From the NCBI GenBank assembly GCA_019635955.1, contig JAHBYL010000027.1:1-37449 (forward strand): 37,449 nt of DNA, written 5' to 3'. Below, in pieces: positions 8,385-16,506 of the stretch. The position numbers were made by a program, and so were the translations under genes. The stretch's first letter is position 1. The number at the start of each line of letters is the position of its first letter. The DNA comes from Parvibaculum sp. (GTDB taxonomy: Bacteria > Pseudomonadota > Alphaproteobacteria > Parvibaculales > Parvibaculaceae). Below the pieces are notes generated by a model that saw only the letters and a program-made list of their open reading frames with translations, made no database searches and had not been told where the DNA came from.

Positions 8385-11297
8385 ATGACGCCGGAAGAAT
8401 TCGTTGCGAAATGGAAAGCCAGCACTCTGACAGAGCGCGCGGCCTCTCAAAGCCAGTTCAATGACCTCTGCCGAATGCTGGGAGAGCCTACGCCGACCGA
8501 AGCCGACCCCTCCGGCGCGACCTATGCGTTTGAGAAAGGCGCCAGCAAGGCCACCGGCGCGGGCGGCTGGGCCGATGTGTGGAAGCAGGGCTTCTTCGCT
8601 TGGGAATACAAGGGTAAGGGAAAGGACCTCAACGCAGCTTTCGCCCAGCTCCAGCAATATTCCGGCGCGCTGGGCAATCCTCCTCTGCTCGTCGTGTCTG
8701 ACATGGCCCAGTTCCGCGTGACTACCGCGTGGACGAATACCGTTTCCAAGACTTACGACCTTACGCTTGATGACCTGCTCGACCCGGCGAAGCGCCAAAT
8801 CCTGAAGTGGGTCTTCTCGGACCCGGAGAAGCTGAAGCCAGGTCAAACACGGCAAGCTCTTACGGAAGACGCGGCGAAGGAATTCGCAAATCTTGCCCTG
8901 CGGCTCCGGTCGCGCGGTCATGACCCGCATGTCGTCGCGCACTTCGTGAACCGGCTTGTGTTTTGTATGTTCGCGGAAGACGCGGAGCTCCTGCCGAACA
9001 AAATGTTCCAGCGCATGGTGGAAGCATCTTTGACTGAACCGGAGCGGTTCGAGCCGATGGCCGGGCAATTGTTCGGTGCGATGAAGTCGGGCGGCCTTGT
9101 CGGCTTCGAAACCGTCGAGTGGTTTAACGGCGGGCTCTTCGATGACGATAGCGCCTTGCCACTTGAACGGGATGACCTGAAAAACGTCCTCGCGGCATCA
9201 AGGCTCGATTGGACTGAAATCGACCCGTCAATTTTGGGAACGCTCTTTGAGCGTGGGCTTGACCCGGACAAGCGGAGCCAACTCGGCGCGCACTACACCG
9301 ACCGCGAGAAAATTCTCCGCATCATTGAGCCGGTCATTACCAAGCCTCTCCTCGCGGAATGGGCGGCGGTAAAGCCTGAAATTGAAACGCTTCTCGAAAA
9401 GTCGGAAGAAATCGCAAAAAAGGCGTCTGCCACACGGGCGGCTGCGAAAGCAGGAGCGTTGACCAAACAGCGGAACGCGCTTCGCGGTGAAGCTGAATCC
9501 AAGTTTCGGTCATTCCTTGAGCGGTTGCGAGCTTTTCGTGTGTTGGACCCAGCCTGCGGCTCGGGGAACTTTCTCTATCTTTCCTTGCTGGCATTGAAAG
9601 ACTTAGAGCTTCAAATCAGTATCGAAGGCGAGGCGTTGGGGCTTGAGCGCCAATTTCCCTCGATTGGCCCGGAATGCCTGCTCGGTATCGAGATAAATCC
9701 GTATGCGGCGGAACTCGCGCGCGTCAGCGTCTGGATAGGTGAGCTCCAGTGGATGAAACGAAATGGTTTTGGCGCCCGGAAGAATCCTATTCTGATAAAT
9801 TTGAACACCATTGAAAATCGCGATGCGGTCGTCAATGGCGATGGCACAGAGGCTTGCTGGCCTCCGGCAGATGTCATCGTCGGCAATCCGCCCTTCTTAG
9901 GGGCCAAGCTAATGAAGCGGCGCCTCGGCGTTGTGGAAACGGAAGCCTTGCGACGGGCCTATCAGGGGCGATTGGCAGGATTTACCGATTTGGTGTGCTA
10001 CTGGTTTGAAAAGGCACGAGCTCAAGTGTCGTCGAACCTGACGCAGCGAGTGGGATTGGTCGCAACAAGCTCCATCCGAGGCGGAACCAACAGGCCAGTA
10101 TTAGACCGCATTCATTCCGAGCACTGTATCTATGATGCTTGGTCAGCGTTGCCGTGGACTATCGAAGGCGCGCGAGTCGAAGTCTCACTGATATGTTTCA
10201 GCAGGAAGGGAACAAAGCTTCCAGTTCATTTGGATGGTGAGCCGGTTCGTCAGATTAATCCTGACCTGACGACAGGACTAAACCTCACGACCGCGCAACC
10301 ACTACCAGAAAATAGAAATGTTTCTTTCCTTGGAATACAGAAAAGCGGTCCGCATGACGTTGAAGGCGTAATTGCTAGACAGTGGATGTCGCTGCCTATG
10401 AACCCCAACAACCGGCCCAATTCCGAAATCCTCAAGCCGTATTGGAACGGAGATGACGTCACAGGAAGGCCGCGAGACGTTTGGATAATCGACTTTCCCG
10501 CAGGACTTTCAAGGATGGAGGCTTCTTTGTATGAGGCACCATTCCACTACCTAGAATCGTCTCCTTATGACCCGGACGACCCTACGGATACGAGGACCTT
10601 GGTAGAGGCGCGCGCGCAAGCTAGAGATAAGCATGCTCAGACTCGATGGTGGGAGCCGTATTGGCCGCGCCCCGACATGCGCGGACACGTCGCGCGTTTG
10701 TCTCGCTATATCGTTACCACGGAGACATCGGAGCATCGATTGTTCGTTTGGCTATCGTATCCCGAACTTGCTGACAAAAATCTTATTGTCATCGCGCGGG
10801 ACGATGACACAACGTTTGGCATTTTGCATAGCCGGTTCCATGAAAGTTGGTCGCTGAGATTAGGCACGAGCTTGGAGGACCGTCCGCGTTATACCTCGAC
10901 AACTACATTTTCCACCTTCCCCTTTCCTGAAGGGCTTACGCCTAGTCTCCCTACGTCGGATTATGCGAACGCTCCGAACGCTATTGCGATTGGCAAAGCG
11001 GCAAAGAAGCTCGATGAACTGCGGCGCGCTTGGCTCAATCCGCCTGACCTCGTGAAAGTCGTTCCCGAGGTGGTGCCCGGCTTTCCCGACCGCATTCTTC
11101 CAAAGGATGAGGAGGCGGCGAAGGTTCTGAAGGGCCGAACACTTACCAATCTCTATAACCAACGCCCTGCGTGGCTTGAGCATGCGCACAAAGAACTTGA
11201 TGCCGCTGTCGCTGCTGCCTACGGGTGGCCAAAGAATATTTCTGATGACGACGCGCTTGAGGCCTTGCTTGAATTGAACAGAGCGCGCGCCGGATAG
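8385..11297 (+). CDS. Type IIL (MmeI-like) restriction endonuclease and adenine methyltransferase in one chain
   Basis: This 970-residue enzyme should both cut unmodified DNA and methylate adenine in its recognition site. An N-terminal PD-(D/E)xK nuclease is visible as D64-x9-E74-Y75-K76, the exact D-x9-ExK spacing known for MmeI. A helical spacer follows (about 150–370), then the N6-adenine methyltransferase with the SAM motif DPACGSG (388–394) and catalytic NPPF (501–504), then a target-recognition region (about 620–850) and a C-terminal helical part. Enzymes of this family methylate one strand only and cut about 20 bases away; whether that holds here is inferred. ATG 8385 follows a G-rich stretch; GTG 8379 is also possible. 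No separate restriction or specificity subunit is needed or present. The recognition site cannot be read from the sequence. Confidence 0.9.
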   Translation: MTPEEFVAKWKASTLTERAASQSQFNDLCRMLGEPTPTEADPSGATYAFEKGASKATGAGGWADVWKQGFFAWEYKGKGKDLNAAFAQLQQYSGALGNPPLLVVSDMAQFRVTTAWTNTVSKTYDLTLDDLLDPAKRQILKWVFSDPEKLKPGQTRQALTEDAAKEFANLALRLRSRGHDPHVVAHFVNRLVFCMFAEDAELLPNKMFQRMVEASLTEPERFEPMAGQLFGAMKSGGLVGFETVEWFNGGLFDDDSALPLERDDLKNVLAASRLDWTEIDPSILGTLFERGLDPDKRSQLGAHYTDREKILRIIEPVITKPLLAEWAAVKPEIETLLEKSEEIAKKASATRAAAKAGALTKQRNALRGEAESKFRSFLERLRAFRVLDPACGSGNFLYLSLLALKDLELQISIEGEALGLERQFPSIGPECLLGIEINPYAAELARVSVWIGELQWMKRNGFGARKNPILINLNTIENRDAVVNGDGTEACWPPADVIVGNPPFLGAKLMKRRLGVVETEALRRAYQGRLAGFTDLVCYWFEKARAQVSSNLTQRVGLVATSSIRGGTNRPVLDRIHSEHCIYDAWSALPWTIEGARVEVSLICFSRKGTKLPVHLDGEPVRQINPDLTTGLNLTTAQPLPENRNVSFLGIQKSGPHDVEGVIARQWMSLPMNPNNRPNSEILKPYWNGDDVTGRPRDVWIIDFPAGLSRMEASLYEAPFHYLESSPYDPDDPTDTRTLVEARAQARDKHAQTRWWEPYWPRPDMRGHVARLSRYIVTTETSEHRLFVWLSYPELADKNLIVIARDDDTTFGILHSRFHESWSLRLGTSLEDRPRYTSTTTFSTFPFPEGLTPSLPTSDYANAPNAIAIGKAAKKLDELRRAWLNPPDLVKVVPEVVPGFPDRILPKDEEAAKVLKGRTLTNLYNQRPAWLEHAHKELDAAVAAAYGWPKNISDDDALEALLELNRARAG

Positions 11298-11338
11298 ACG
11301 CAGGCGTTATCTCTGATGAATTCCTGCTAAAGAAAATT

Positions 11339-11361
11339 GCCCCCGGCCATTGGCCGGGGGC
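11339..11361. terminator. Two-way terminator between the restriction-modification gene and the 105-residue orphan
   Basis: An uninterrupted palindrome, GCCCCCGGCCA (11339–11349) with TGGCCGGGGGC (11351–11361), lies between two convergent genes. On the plus side it is followed by TTTGCC; on the minus side by AATTTTCTTT. The minus-strand T-run is the better of the two. Confidence 0.8.
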
Positions 11362-11369
11362 TTTGCCTG

Positions 11370-11687
11370 TTATCGTCCGGAAATGGAATTGACCTTACCC
11401 GACAACGGTCCGATGTAGTGGATGTCATAAAGACGCAAAAACGCCACTATGGTATCGTTGACTATCTCCAAGAACTCGACAGTTTGAATGGCCTCAGGAC
11501 ATTGAGGAATGACCCCTCCGTCCCTGAATGTGGCATTGGGCATTCTATGCCCGAATATGCCTTCGACTAGGCCAGCGAGTTTATGAAAGTCACGAGTAAG
11601 GTCGTTAATCAGGCCTAAGATAATCTTGTCGAAGACCTGCTGTTCCACTTCTCCAAGCTCAATAACAATCGGCATACGGTTCGTCAT
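11370..11687 (-). CDS. Small hypothetical protein (island orphan)
   Basis: I do not recognise this 105-residue protein. The start at 11687 (MTNRMPIVIELGEVEQQ) is favoured by a well-spaced AGAGGAA ribosome site. The N-terminal two-thirds look helical and mildly hydrophobic, with no membrane segment or zinc motif; the late part has EFLEIVNDTIVAFLRL. It is soluble in appearance and has no obvious DNA-binding helix-turn-helix. It is the only minus-strand gene between the restriction-modification gene and repA. A 15-bp palindrome at 11752–11766 and the 25-bp hairpin lie upstream of its start, so it may share control signals with repA. A role as an element-maintenance or excision factor is possible but unsupported. 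Confidence 0.6.
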   Translation of the reverse strand: MTNRMPIVIELGEVEQQVFDKIILGLINDLTRDFHKLAGLVEGIFGHRMPNATFRDGGVIPQCPEAIQTVEFLEIVNDTIVAFLRLYDIHYIGPLSGKVNSISGR

Positions 11688-11751
11688 GTTGGTATTCCTC
11701 TGGGGAGTTGATAATTGTCTCCCGCGGGGCAACAGCAAGCACTCCGAGACC

Positions 11752-11766
11752 ACACGATAATCGTGT
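11752..11766. promoter_or_regulatory. Perfect 15-bp palindrome, possible operator
   Basis: ACACGAT A ATCGTGT is an exact inverted repeat with a one-base centre. It lies between the divergent orphan gene (start 11687) and repA (start 11980), in the only large non-coding control region of the island. Its size and shape suit a dimeric repressor, but none is recognisable in the element. Confidence 0.5.
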
Positions 11767-11814
11767 CAGGCGGAAATTAACGAACGGTTTCATTGCGCGA
11801 TTGTGCGCGCACAG

Positions 11815-11869
11815 AGCAGGCTTACTTACGCCTCCCCCCTAAAAGGGGGGAGGCGTAAGTAAGCCTGCT
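11815..11869. repeat. Perfect 25-bp inverted repeat with TAAAA loop upstream of repA
   Basis: The left arm 11815–11839 and right arm 11845–11869 are exact reverse complements, separated only by TAAAA. The stem includes TTACTTACGCCTCCCCCC and its complement. No T-run follows on either side, so it is not a standard terminator. Its position before a replication helicase gene suggests a replication origin, transfer origin or copy-control structure; that is inference. Confidence 0.8.
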
Positions 11870-11979
11870 GACCCCCCTTCTTAAAATGGTCTGAACGGGC
11901 GCCCGCAATCATTCTTCGGTTTTGGCAGACGGACCCATATCGAGAGTTCCCGACCACGGCCTCGTATGGAGCAACTGCC

Positions 11980-13041
11980 ATGAAATCTCTGCCCACTCCG
12001 AACTACACCCGTTCCTTCGCGGAAGAAGCATCAGCGTTTGGCTTTACGTCCCTCCCGGATGTCCTCGACCGCGATTTCCCACTCCACCTTGTCCGAGGGC
12101 TCTTCCCCCAAATCGGCACCACCTGCTTATTCGGTGCTCCGGGCACGGGCAAAAGCTTTATGGGGCTGGACGTCGTGCTCTCAATTGCTGCGGGGCGCGA
12201 TGTGCTAGGCCGCGCGAGCCTAGAAGGCATGACGGTCTATCTCTCCACAGAGGGGAAGGCAGGCTTGAAGGCGCGAGCCATCGCTTGGGCTAAGGCGCGG
12301 GACATCGAAATCGAAGATTTGCCCGTTGCGCTTATCGAGGAGGCCATGAACTTGCGCGACCCGGAGGTTGTCGCAACCCTTATCGACCGCATTAAGCGGC
12401 TCGCAGAAAACACCGGCGTGCCGTGTCGGTTTCTGTGTGTCGATACCCTCTCGCAGTGTTTGTTCGGTGACGAGAACAGGCAAGAGGATATGGCCCAGTT
12501 CACCGGCGCAATGACCAAAATTGCGAATGCGCTTGGGACGCAAGTGTGCGTCGTCCATCACTCGGGCAAAGATAAAACGAAAGGGGCGCGCGGCAGCTCA
12601 GTCATAAACGGAAATTTCGACACCCTGTTGGCGCTTGATGAGGGCGATTGCGATGGTCAACTCGTATTGCGCGCCGGTAAGCAGAAAAATGACGGCAAAT
12701 CGGCCGTCGTCATCATGCTCGATAAGGTCGAGTGCGGCGTAGATGCGGATGGCGAGCCCGTATACTCTTTGGTCGTTTCCGACGAGAGCGGCGCACTTGC
12801 GGACGCCGGTAACGACAATCAGCCGGGTGCCTTGTCGCTTCCGCCGATTGCGGAAAAAGTCCTCGCAGTTCTGCGAGAGGCGGGCCCGGATGGTTTGGAC
12901 GCGCTTGAGTGGCGCAAGCGCGCACAGGAGGCAGGCGTCGGGCCACAGCGTCCCGCTACCGCGCATGAGTGGATTAAGAAGCTCGTTGCGCGCGACTTTG
13001 TCGAAGTGCGCGCGGATGGCCGGCATGTGGTGCGGGACTGA
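11980..13041 (+). CDS. repA: RepA-like replicative helicase ATPase (RecA fold)
   Basis: A 353-residue hexameric-type ATPase of the plasmid RepA/AAA_25 group, which unwinds DNA at an origin. Seen in order: Walker A GAPGTGKS (52–59), the strand STEGKAGLKARA (about 89–100), Walker B FLCVDT with D155, and the sensor stretch VVHHSGKD (191–198) followed by KGARGSS, all in the order expected of RecA-fold helicases. The C-terminal 75 residues look like a winged helix (LDALEWRKRAQEAGVG…ARDFVEVRADG). The start at ATG 11980 has a GGAG ribosome site about ten bases before it. No separate initiator (RepC-type) gene is visible. It implies that the excised element can replicate, or uses the helicase during transfer. 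Confidence 0.85.
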   Translation: MKSLPTPNYTRSFAEEASAFGFTSLPDVLDRDFPLHLVRGLFPQIGTTCLFGAPGTGKSFMGLDVVLSIAAGRDVLGRASLEGMTVYLSTEGKAGLKARAIAWAKARDIEIEDLPVALIEEAMNLRDPEVVATLIDRIKRLAENTGVPCRFLCVDTLSQCLFGDENRQEDMAQFTGAMTKIANALGTQVCVVHHSGKDKTKGARGSSVINGNFDTLLALDEGDCDGQLVLRAGKQKNDGKSAVVIMLDKVECGVDADGEPVYSLVVSDESGALADAGNDNQPGALSLPPIAEKVLAVLREAGPDGLDALEWRKRAQEAGVGPQRPATAHEWIKKLVARDFVEVRADGRHVVRD

Positions 13042-13049
13042 TGGCGGGT

Positions 13050-13106
13050 GGATACGCCAGCACCCCGCAGGGGCAGGCGTATCCATCTGCTGCGCGCTAC
13101 GCGCGC
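13050..13106. repeat. Two stem-loops in the repA–mob gap, candidate transfer origin
   Basis: The first hairpin pairs GGATACGCC (13050–13058) with GGCGTATCC (13076–13084) and has an inner CCCC/GGGG pair around GCA. The second is GCGCGC TAC GCGCGC (13092–13106). Neither is followed by a T-run. The 226-base gap precedes a relaxase gene, where transfer origins usually lie. No confirmed nick sequence was recognised. Confidence 0.5.
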
Positions 13107-13267
13107 CTAGCGCCGCAGGCCCGGCATTTGTGAGCGCCCATAGGCTGGCGAACAAATATAGTCGGTCGCTAGATATCTCCCTTGGCTTCCTCTCACGTCC
13201 AAAAACTTACGCGGCGCATTTGACCGCTCCCTTTCGGTTCCTAAGTAGACAGGAGAAAGGGGCTGCG

Positions 13268-14392
13268 ATGGCGTTTCAGTTTCTCCATGTCGACATAGTG
13301 TCGCGCGCGGTCCCAAAGAAGTCGCTCGCTAAGCGGTGGGCATTGCGAGACGTGTTGGCCGAGGCCGGTCGGGAAGCTGGTTCCTGCCCGCATGTCGAAA
13401 ATCCTCGCCCGCCTGCGCGTCTCTTCGGCCTGAACTTGCCCGATGTCGAGCGGGCTACTCTGCGCCAGGCCGAGGAGGCGCGCGATGCCAAGGGGAGAAG
13501 GTTGCGGAAAGATTCGCCGGTCATGCTTGCCGGGGTGCTCTCCTACCCGGTAGCGGTTGCCGAGCTGAACGAGCGCACACAGGCCGATTATGCGGCGTGG
13601 GAGGGGCGCTCCCTGAAATGGCTTGCCCGGCGCTACGGAGATACGCTCGCGTCAGTTGTCCGGCACGAGGATGAGGCTTATCCGCATCTGCATTTTTTTG
13701 TCGTTCCGCACATCACGAGCGATAAGCGAATTGACTTGGAAGCCATTCATCCCGGTATCGCGGCGAGAGAGACCGCGAAGCGCGACGGGAAGAGCACCAA
13801 AGAAGCGAACAGGATGTATTGCGCGGCGATGCGAGCGTTTCAGGACGATTTTCACACGAACGTAGGCGTGTTCCACGGGCATCTTCGTGAGGGGCCGCGC
13901 CGTCGCCGTCTCTCACGCGGCGCTTATATGGCGGAGAGACGAGACGCAGAAAGGAGAGCGGACATGATGACGCGGATAGAAGTCGATTTGGCGGAGCTGG
14001 AGGAATTGAGACTGGCGAAAGTGGGGGTGGATGATTTGCGAAACCGGACATCGCTTCTCGAAACCGATAACGCACACTTGCGCAAGAAAAATGCTGTTCT
14101 GGAAACATCGCTCGCATCGACATCTCGCGCGCTTGAAGCCGAACAAAAGCTTAAGAAAAAATGGCTGTTGACGGCGCGACACTCGGGCGAGGTTGTGATG
14201 GGGCTCATTTGTTTTCTCGTGAGCGGGAAAAAGAGGTTCCGCGATTTGCTGCTCGCATCCGATATGCCGCTTGGAGTGCTGCCGGAGACTTGGAACCAAA
14301 TGCGGCGATTTCTCTCCGGCGCTGGCGATGCTCCGGGCGCCTTCGAAAGGGAGTCACGGCAGACGCGCAGACGCGACGGCGATTCGCGTTGA
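13268..14392 (+). CDS. mob: MobV-like relaxase (Mob/Pre plasmid recombination family)
   Basis: A 374-residue protein that would nick the transfer origin and lead a DNA strand out of the cell with helper conjugation machinery. The diagnostic metal-binding motif is visible at 133–142, HEDEAYPHLH, matching the family's HxDE…PHxH, followed by FFVVPH. The start at ATG 13268 (MAFQFLHVDIVS) follows AGGAGAAAGG; the open frame continues about 525 bases upstream, but that part runs through repA and has no relaxase character. Residues 230–300 look like a coiled coil (ELEELRLAKVGVDDLRNRTSLLE). The C-terminal part has a mildly hydrophobic stretch, VVMGLICFLVSG. It is convergent with the integrase gene. 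Confidence 0.82.
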   Translation: MAFQFLHVDIVSRAVPKKSLAKRWALRDVLAEAGREAGSCPHVENPRPPARLFGLNLPDVERATLRQAEEARDAKGRRLRKDSPVMLAGVLSYPVAVAELNERTQADYAAWEGRSLKWLARRYGDTLASVVRHEDEAYPHLHFFVVPHITSDKRIDLEAIHPGIAARETAKRDGKSTKEANRMYCAAMRAFQDDFHTNVGVFHGHLREGPRRRRLSRGAYMAERRDAERRADMMTRIEVDLAELEELRLAKVGVDDLRNRTSLLETDNAHLRKKNAVLETSLASTSRALEAEQKLKKKWLLTARHSGEVVMGLICFLVSGKKRFRDLLLASDMPLGVLPETWNQMRRFLSGAGDAPGAFERESRQTRRRDGDSR

Positions 14393-14472
14393 ACAGTGAG
14401 CGGATGGATGGAAAAGGCCCTTTCCGCCTTGCGTAATTCGCTCTCTCGTCGCCTGAAGCGCGCTTGCGCCGT

Positions 14473-14506
14473 CCCTCTCTACGCTTCGCGCCGCGAGAGG
14501 GGCCGT
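14473..14506 (+). terminator. Possible terminator after mob
   Basis: CCCTCTC (14473–14479) pairs with GAGAGGG (14495–14501), and GCCGTTTTA follows. The loop is long (15 bases), and the structure overlaps the last codons of the convergent integrase gene, so confidence is modest. Confidence 0.45.
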
Positions 14507-16398
14507 TTTATCGGGCCTGTTTTGAGGCTTAGCCGCTCCACCACCTGCCGCTTCTGCTGAATGGATACATCCTTGCCATAGACATAGCTTGTGATGCGCT
14601 CATCTTCGTGCCCGACGACGACGGCAATCAGGTCCGATGGAACGCCCGAATTCCGGAGCCATTGAACGAATGTATGCCGGAAGCTGTGGAAATCAGTCTG
14701 CGGATAATAAATCCCGAGAGATTGCCGGTAGTATCGGAACCATCGCCCCACCTGCTCACCGTATTCCTTCGATGCGCCCGTCGGGCGAAGGTCCGGGAAA
14801 AGGGCCGCCCGCTTTCCGCGCCGCTCGACATATTCACGGAACCCCAACTCGATAAGTTGGGAGTGAATGGGAATCTCCCGATTGGCAGCCTCAGATTTGA
14901 GGTGTCGGCCTTCGGTTGCCTGAATCCTGACGAGCCAAATCCCCTCGACTTCATCGAAATCGCTGGTGCGCAGGCGCGCCACTTCTTCGCGGCGCATGCC
15001 AGTGTAGAGCGCAATCAATGGTGCCCAGTAACGCCAATCGTCAATTATCAGCTTGCCCGGCTTGGTGCGCACGGCCTTGCTGGCGCAGCCTTGCCAAATC
15101 GGCGTTGCGAAGAGTTCGAGCAGCTGTTCCTGAGAGTAACGGGTGCGGGTGCCTCTACGCGCGGTTTCGGTTCGCAAGAGACGCTTTTTGTAAAGCGCTC
15201 CTGCGAACGGGTTCATCGGTTGAAGGCTGCGCGGCACCAAGCTTGACCGCCAGAGGCTCGTAAAGAAACTCAGATGCTTGTTGGCCGTCTTCTTGCGCAT
15301 GCGTTCAGCCTTTTTCTGCGCTTCAATGCGGCTGAACTCAACGCCCTCGAACAGGATGGTTTCCTGTTCGCCGCTCTCGTTGATGGCATCTTCGAGGCGG
15401 TCGGCAATCTTGATTGCTTGGCGCGGCGTCTTTTTCGCATAGATGCCCCTGCCGTATTCGCGAGGCATGCGGAGGAGTTGTTCGGCAAGTTTCTTGCTGT
15501 GATTTGGCATTATGTCATTGATGCGGATATCGCCTACTAGGTCGAGGAAGTATCGAAGCGCGATGCGGTCGTCCCGCTCGGTTTTCATTGCTGCGCCATT
15601 CGCCTGACGCAGTTCGATGAACTCTTCGCCAATCGTCCGCACATACTGAGATAGGAAATCCGCTTCTTCCCGTCCGAGTTTCTTGCTCCACGGGTCAATC
15701 AATGGGCTGTCGTCGGGGTATTTCTGGGAAACAAAGCTCGGGATGCCTTGCGCGGAATCGTGATGCCCGCGCCAGCGTTCCGCCTCAATGGCATAAGCGC
15801 GCGCGATAACACGGTTTGCGTCTCGGGCGAGCACATCATATTGGGGGTCGTCATGGGTGAGAGAGACGCCGAAGGCTTTGAGTTCTTCGTCCAAGATAGG
15901 CTTTACATCTTCGGTGATGTTTCCTTCGGCGAGGCCTCCCCATTTGACGGCCTTATTTTCGGGGTGCTCCGCGTCCGCTTGTAGTCCCGCGATGTAGGCG
16001 TCCCAATCGTCAGCGGTCCATTCCTCGCGATTTTCCGAACTGAGCGCGATTGGCTCCTCTACGGGGTCGCCCTCGGCATATCGAGCGAGCCCGTGGGGCT
16101 CCGCATCGCGTTTTGCGGTGCCCTCTTCAAGAATCCGGTTGAACAAGCTTTCCAGCACGAGACGCATTTGAAGTCGGGTAGGGCTGAAGCGGGCGGGAGC
16201 GTTCATAAGGAATTCCTCTAGGCGGTCCATTGCGGCAGACACCGCCCGCGCGCGCCTGCGGGCCAAACCGGGCACCGGAGTCCGAAGCGACTTCACAAGG
16301 TGGGTTTGGCGCAGAGCCGCGCTCAGGCGCGCCGGTAGTCTGGCTCGCCAGTAGTAAATGGCGCCTCTACGGTGGAGGTGGGTTTGTCGGGTGGGCAT
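14479..16398 (-). CDS. int: Tyrosine recombinase / integrase (DUF6538-type N-terminus)
   Basis: This 639-residue site-specific recombinase inserts and excises the island at the tRNA-Gln gene. The N-terminus (HLHRRGAIYYWRARLPARL) matches the DUF6538-type arm-binding region, and the long middle (about 100–400) is the core-binding part. Catalytic residues are visible: R469 in YTGMRREE, a likely K501 in HLKSEA, H571-x-x-R574 in HSFRHT, H597 in GHEDE, and the nucleophile, Tyr605 or Tyr607 in TSYVYGKD. It lies 109 bases from the tRNA and is read away from it, typical of tRNA-integrating islands. The start at 16398 has a GGAG eight bases before it. Nothing is broken, so it is probably active. Confidence 0.92.
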   Translation of the reverse strand: MPTRQTHLHRRGAIYYWRARLPARLSAALRQTHLVKSLRTPVPGLARRRARAVSAAMDRLEEFLMNAPARFSPTRLQMRLVLESLFNRILEEGTAKRDAEPHGLARYAEGDPVEEPIALSSENREEWTADDWDAYIAGLQADAEHPENKAVKWGGLAEGNITEDVKPILDEELKAFGVSLTHDDPQYDVLARDANRVIARAYAIEAERWRGHHDSAQGIPSFVSQKYPDDSPLIDPWSKKLGREEADFLSQYVRTIGEEFIELRQANGAAMKTERDDRIALRYFLDLVGDIRINDIMPNHSKKLAEQLLRMPREYGRGIYAKKTPRQAIKIADRLEDAINESGEQETILFEGVEFSRIEAQKKAERMRKKTANKHLSFFTSLWRSSLVPRSLQPMNPFAGALYKKRLLRTETARRGTRTRYSQEQLLELFATPIWQGCASKAVRTKPGKLIIDDWRYWAPLIALYTGMRREEVARLRTSDFDEVEGIWLVRIQATEGRHLKSEAANREIPIHSQLIELGFREYVERRGKRAALFPDLRPTGASKEYGEQVGRWFRYYRQSLGIYYPQTDFHSFRHTFVQWLRNSGVPSDLIAVVVGHEDERITSYVYGKDVSIQQKRQVVERLSLKTGPIKRPLSRREA

Positions 16399-16417
16399 TC
16401 GAGCGCTCCGGGAGGGC

Positions 16418-16457
16418 GCTGCGCGGACATACAGGTGTCACACCTGCGTTGCGCAGC
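16418..16457. repeat. Nested inverted repeats between int and the attachment site
   Basis: An outer pair GCTGCGC (16418–16424) and GCGCAGC (16451–16457) encloses an inner pair CAGGTG TCA CACCTG (16432–16446). It lies 20 bases upstream of the int start and about 50 bases from attR. It could be an integrase arm site, an excisionase site or an operator on the int promoter. Confidence 0.6.
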
Positions 16458-16506
16458 GAGAGCGGAGCCCTAGAAACCCCTGACAAATCAATAGCTTATG
16501 ATGTGT

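Noticed and set aside
11815-11869. Reading the 25-bp hairpin as a transcription terminator
   Set aside because: No T-run follows on either strand, and the stem is far longer than a terminator needs.
12743-13267. Upstream extension of the mob reading frame through the end of repA
   Set aside because: It overlaps repA in another frame, has no relaxase character, and the relaxase-like part begins at ATG 13268 with a good ribosome site.
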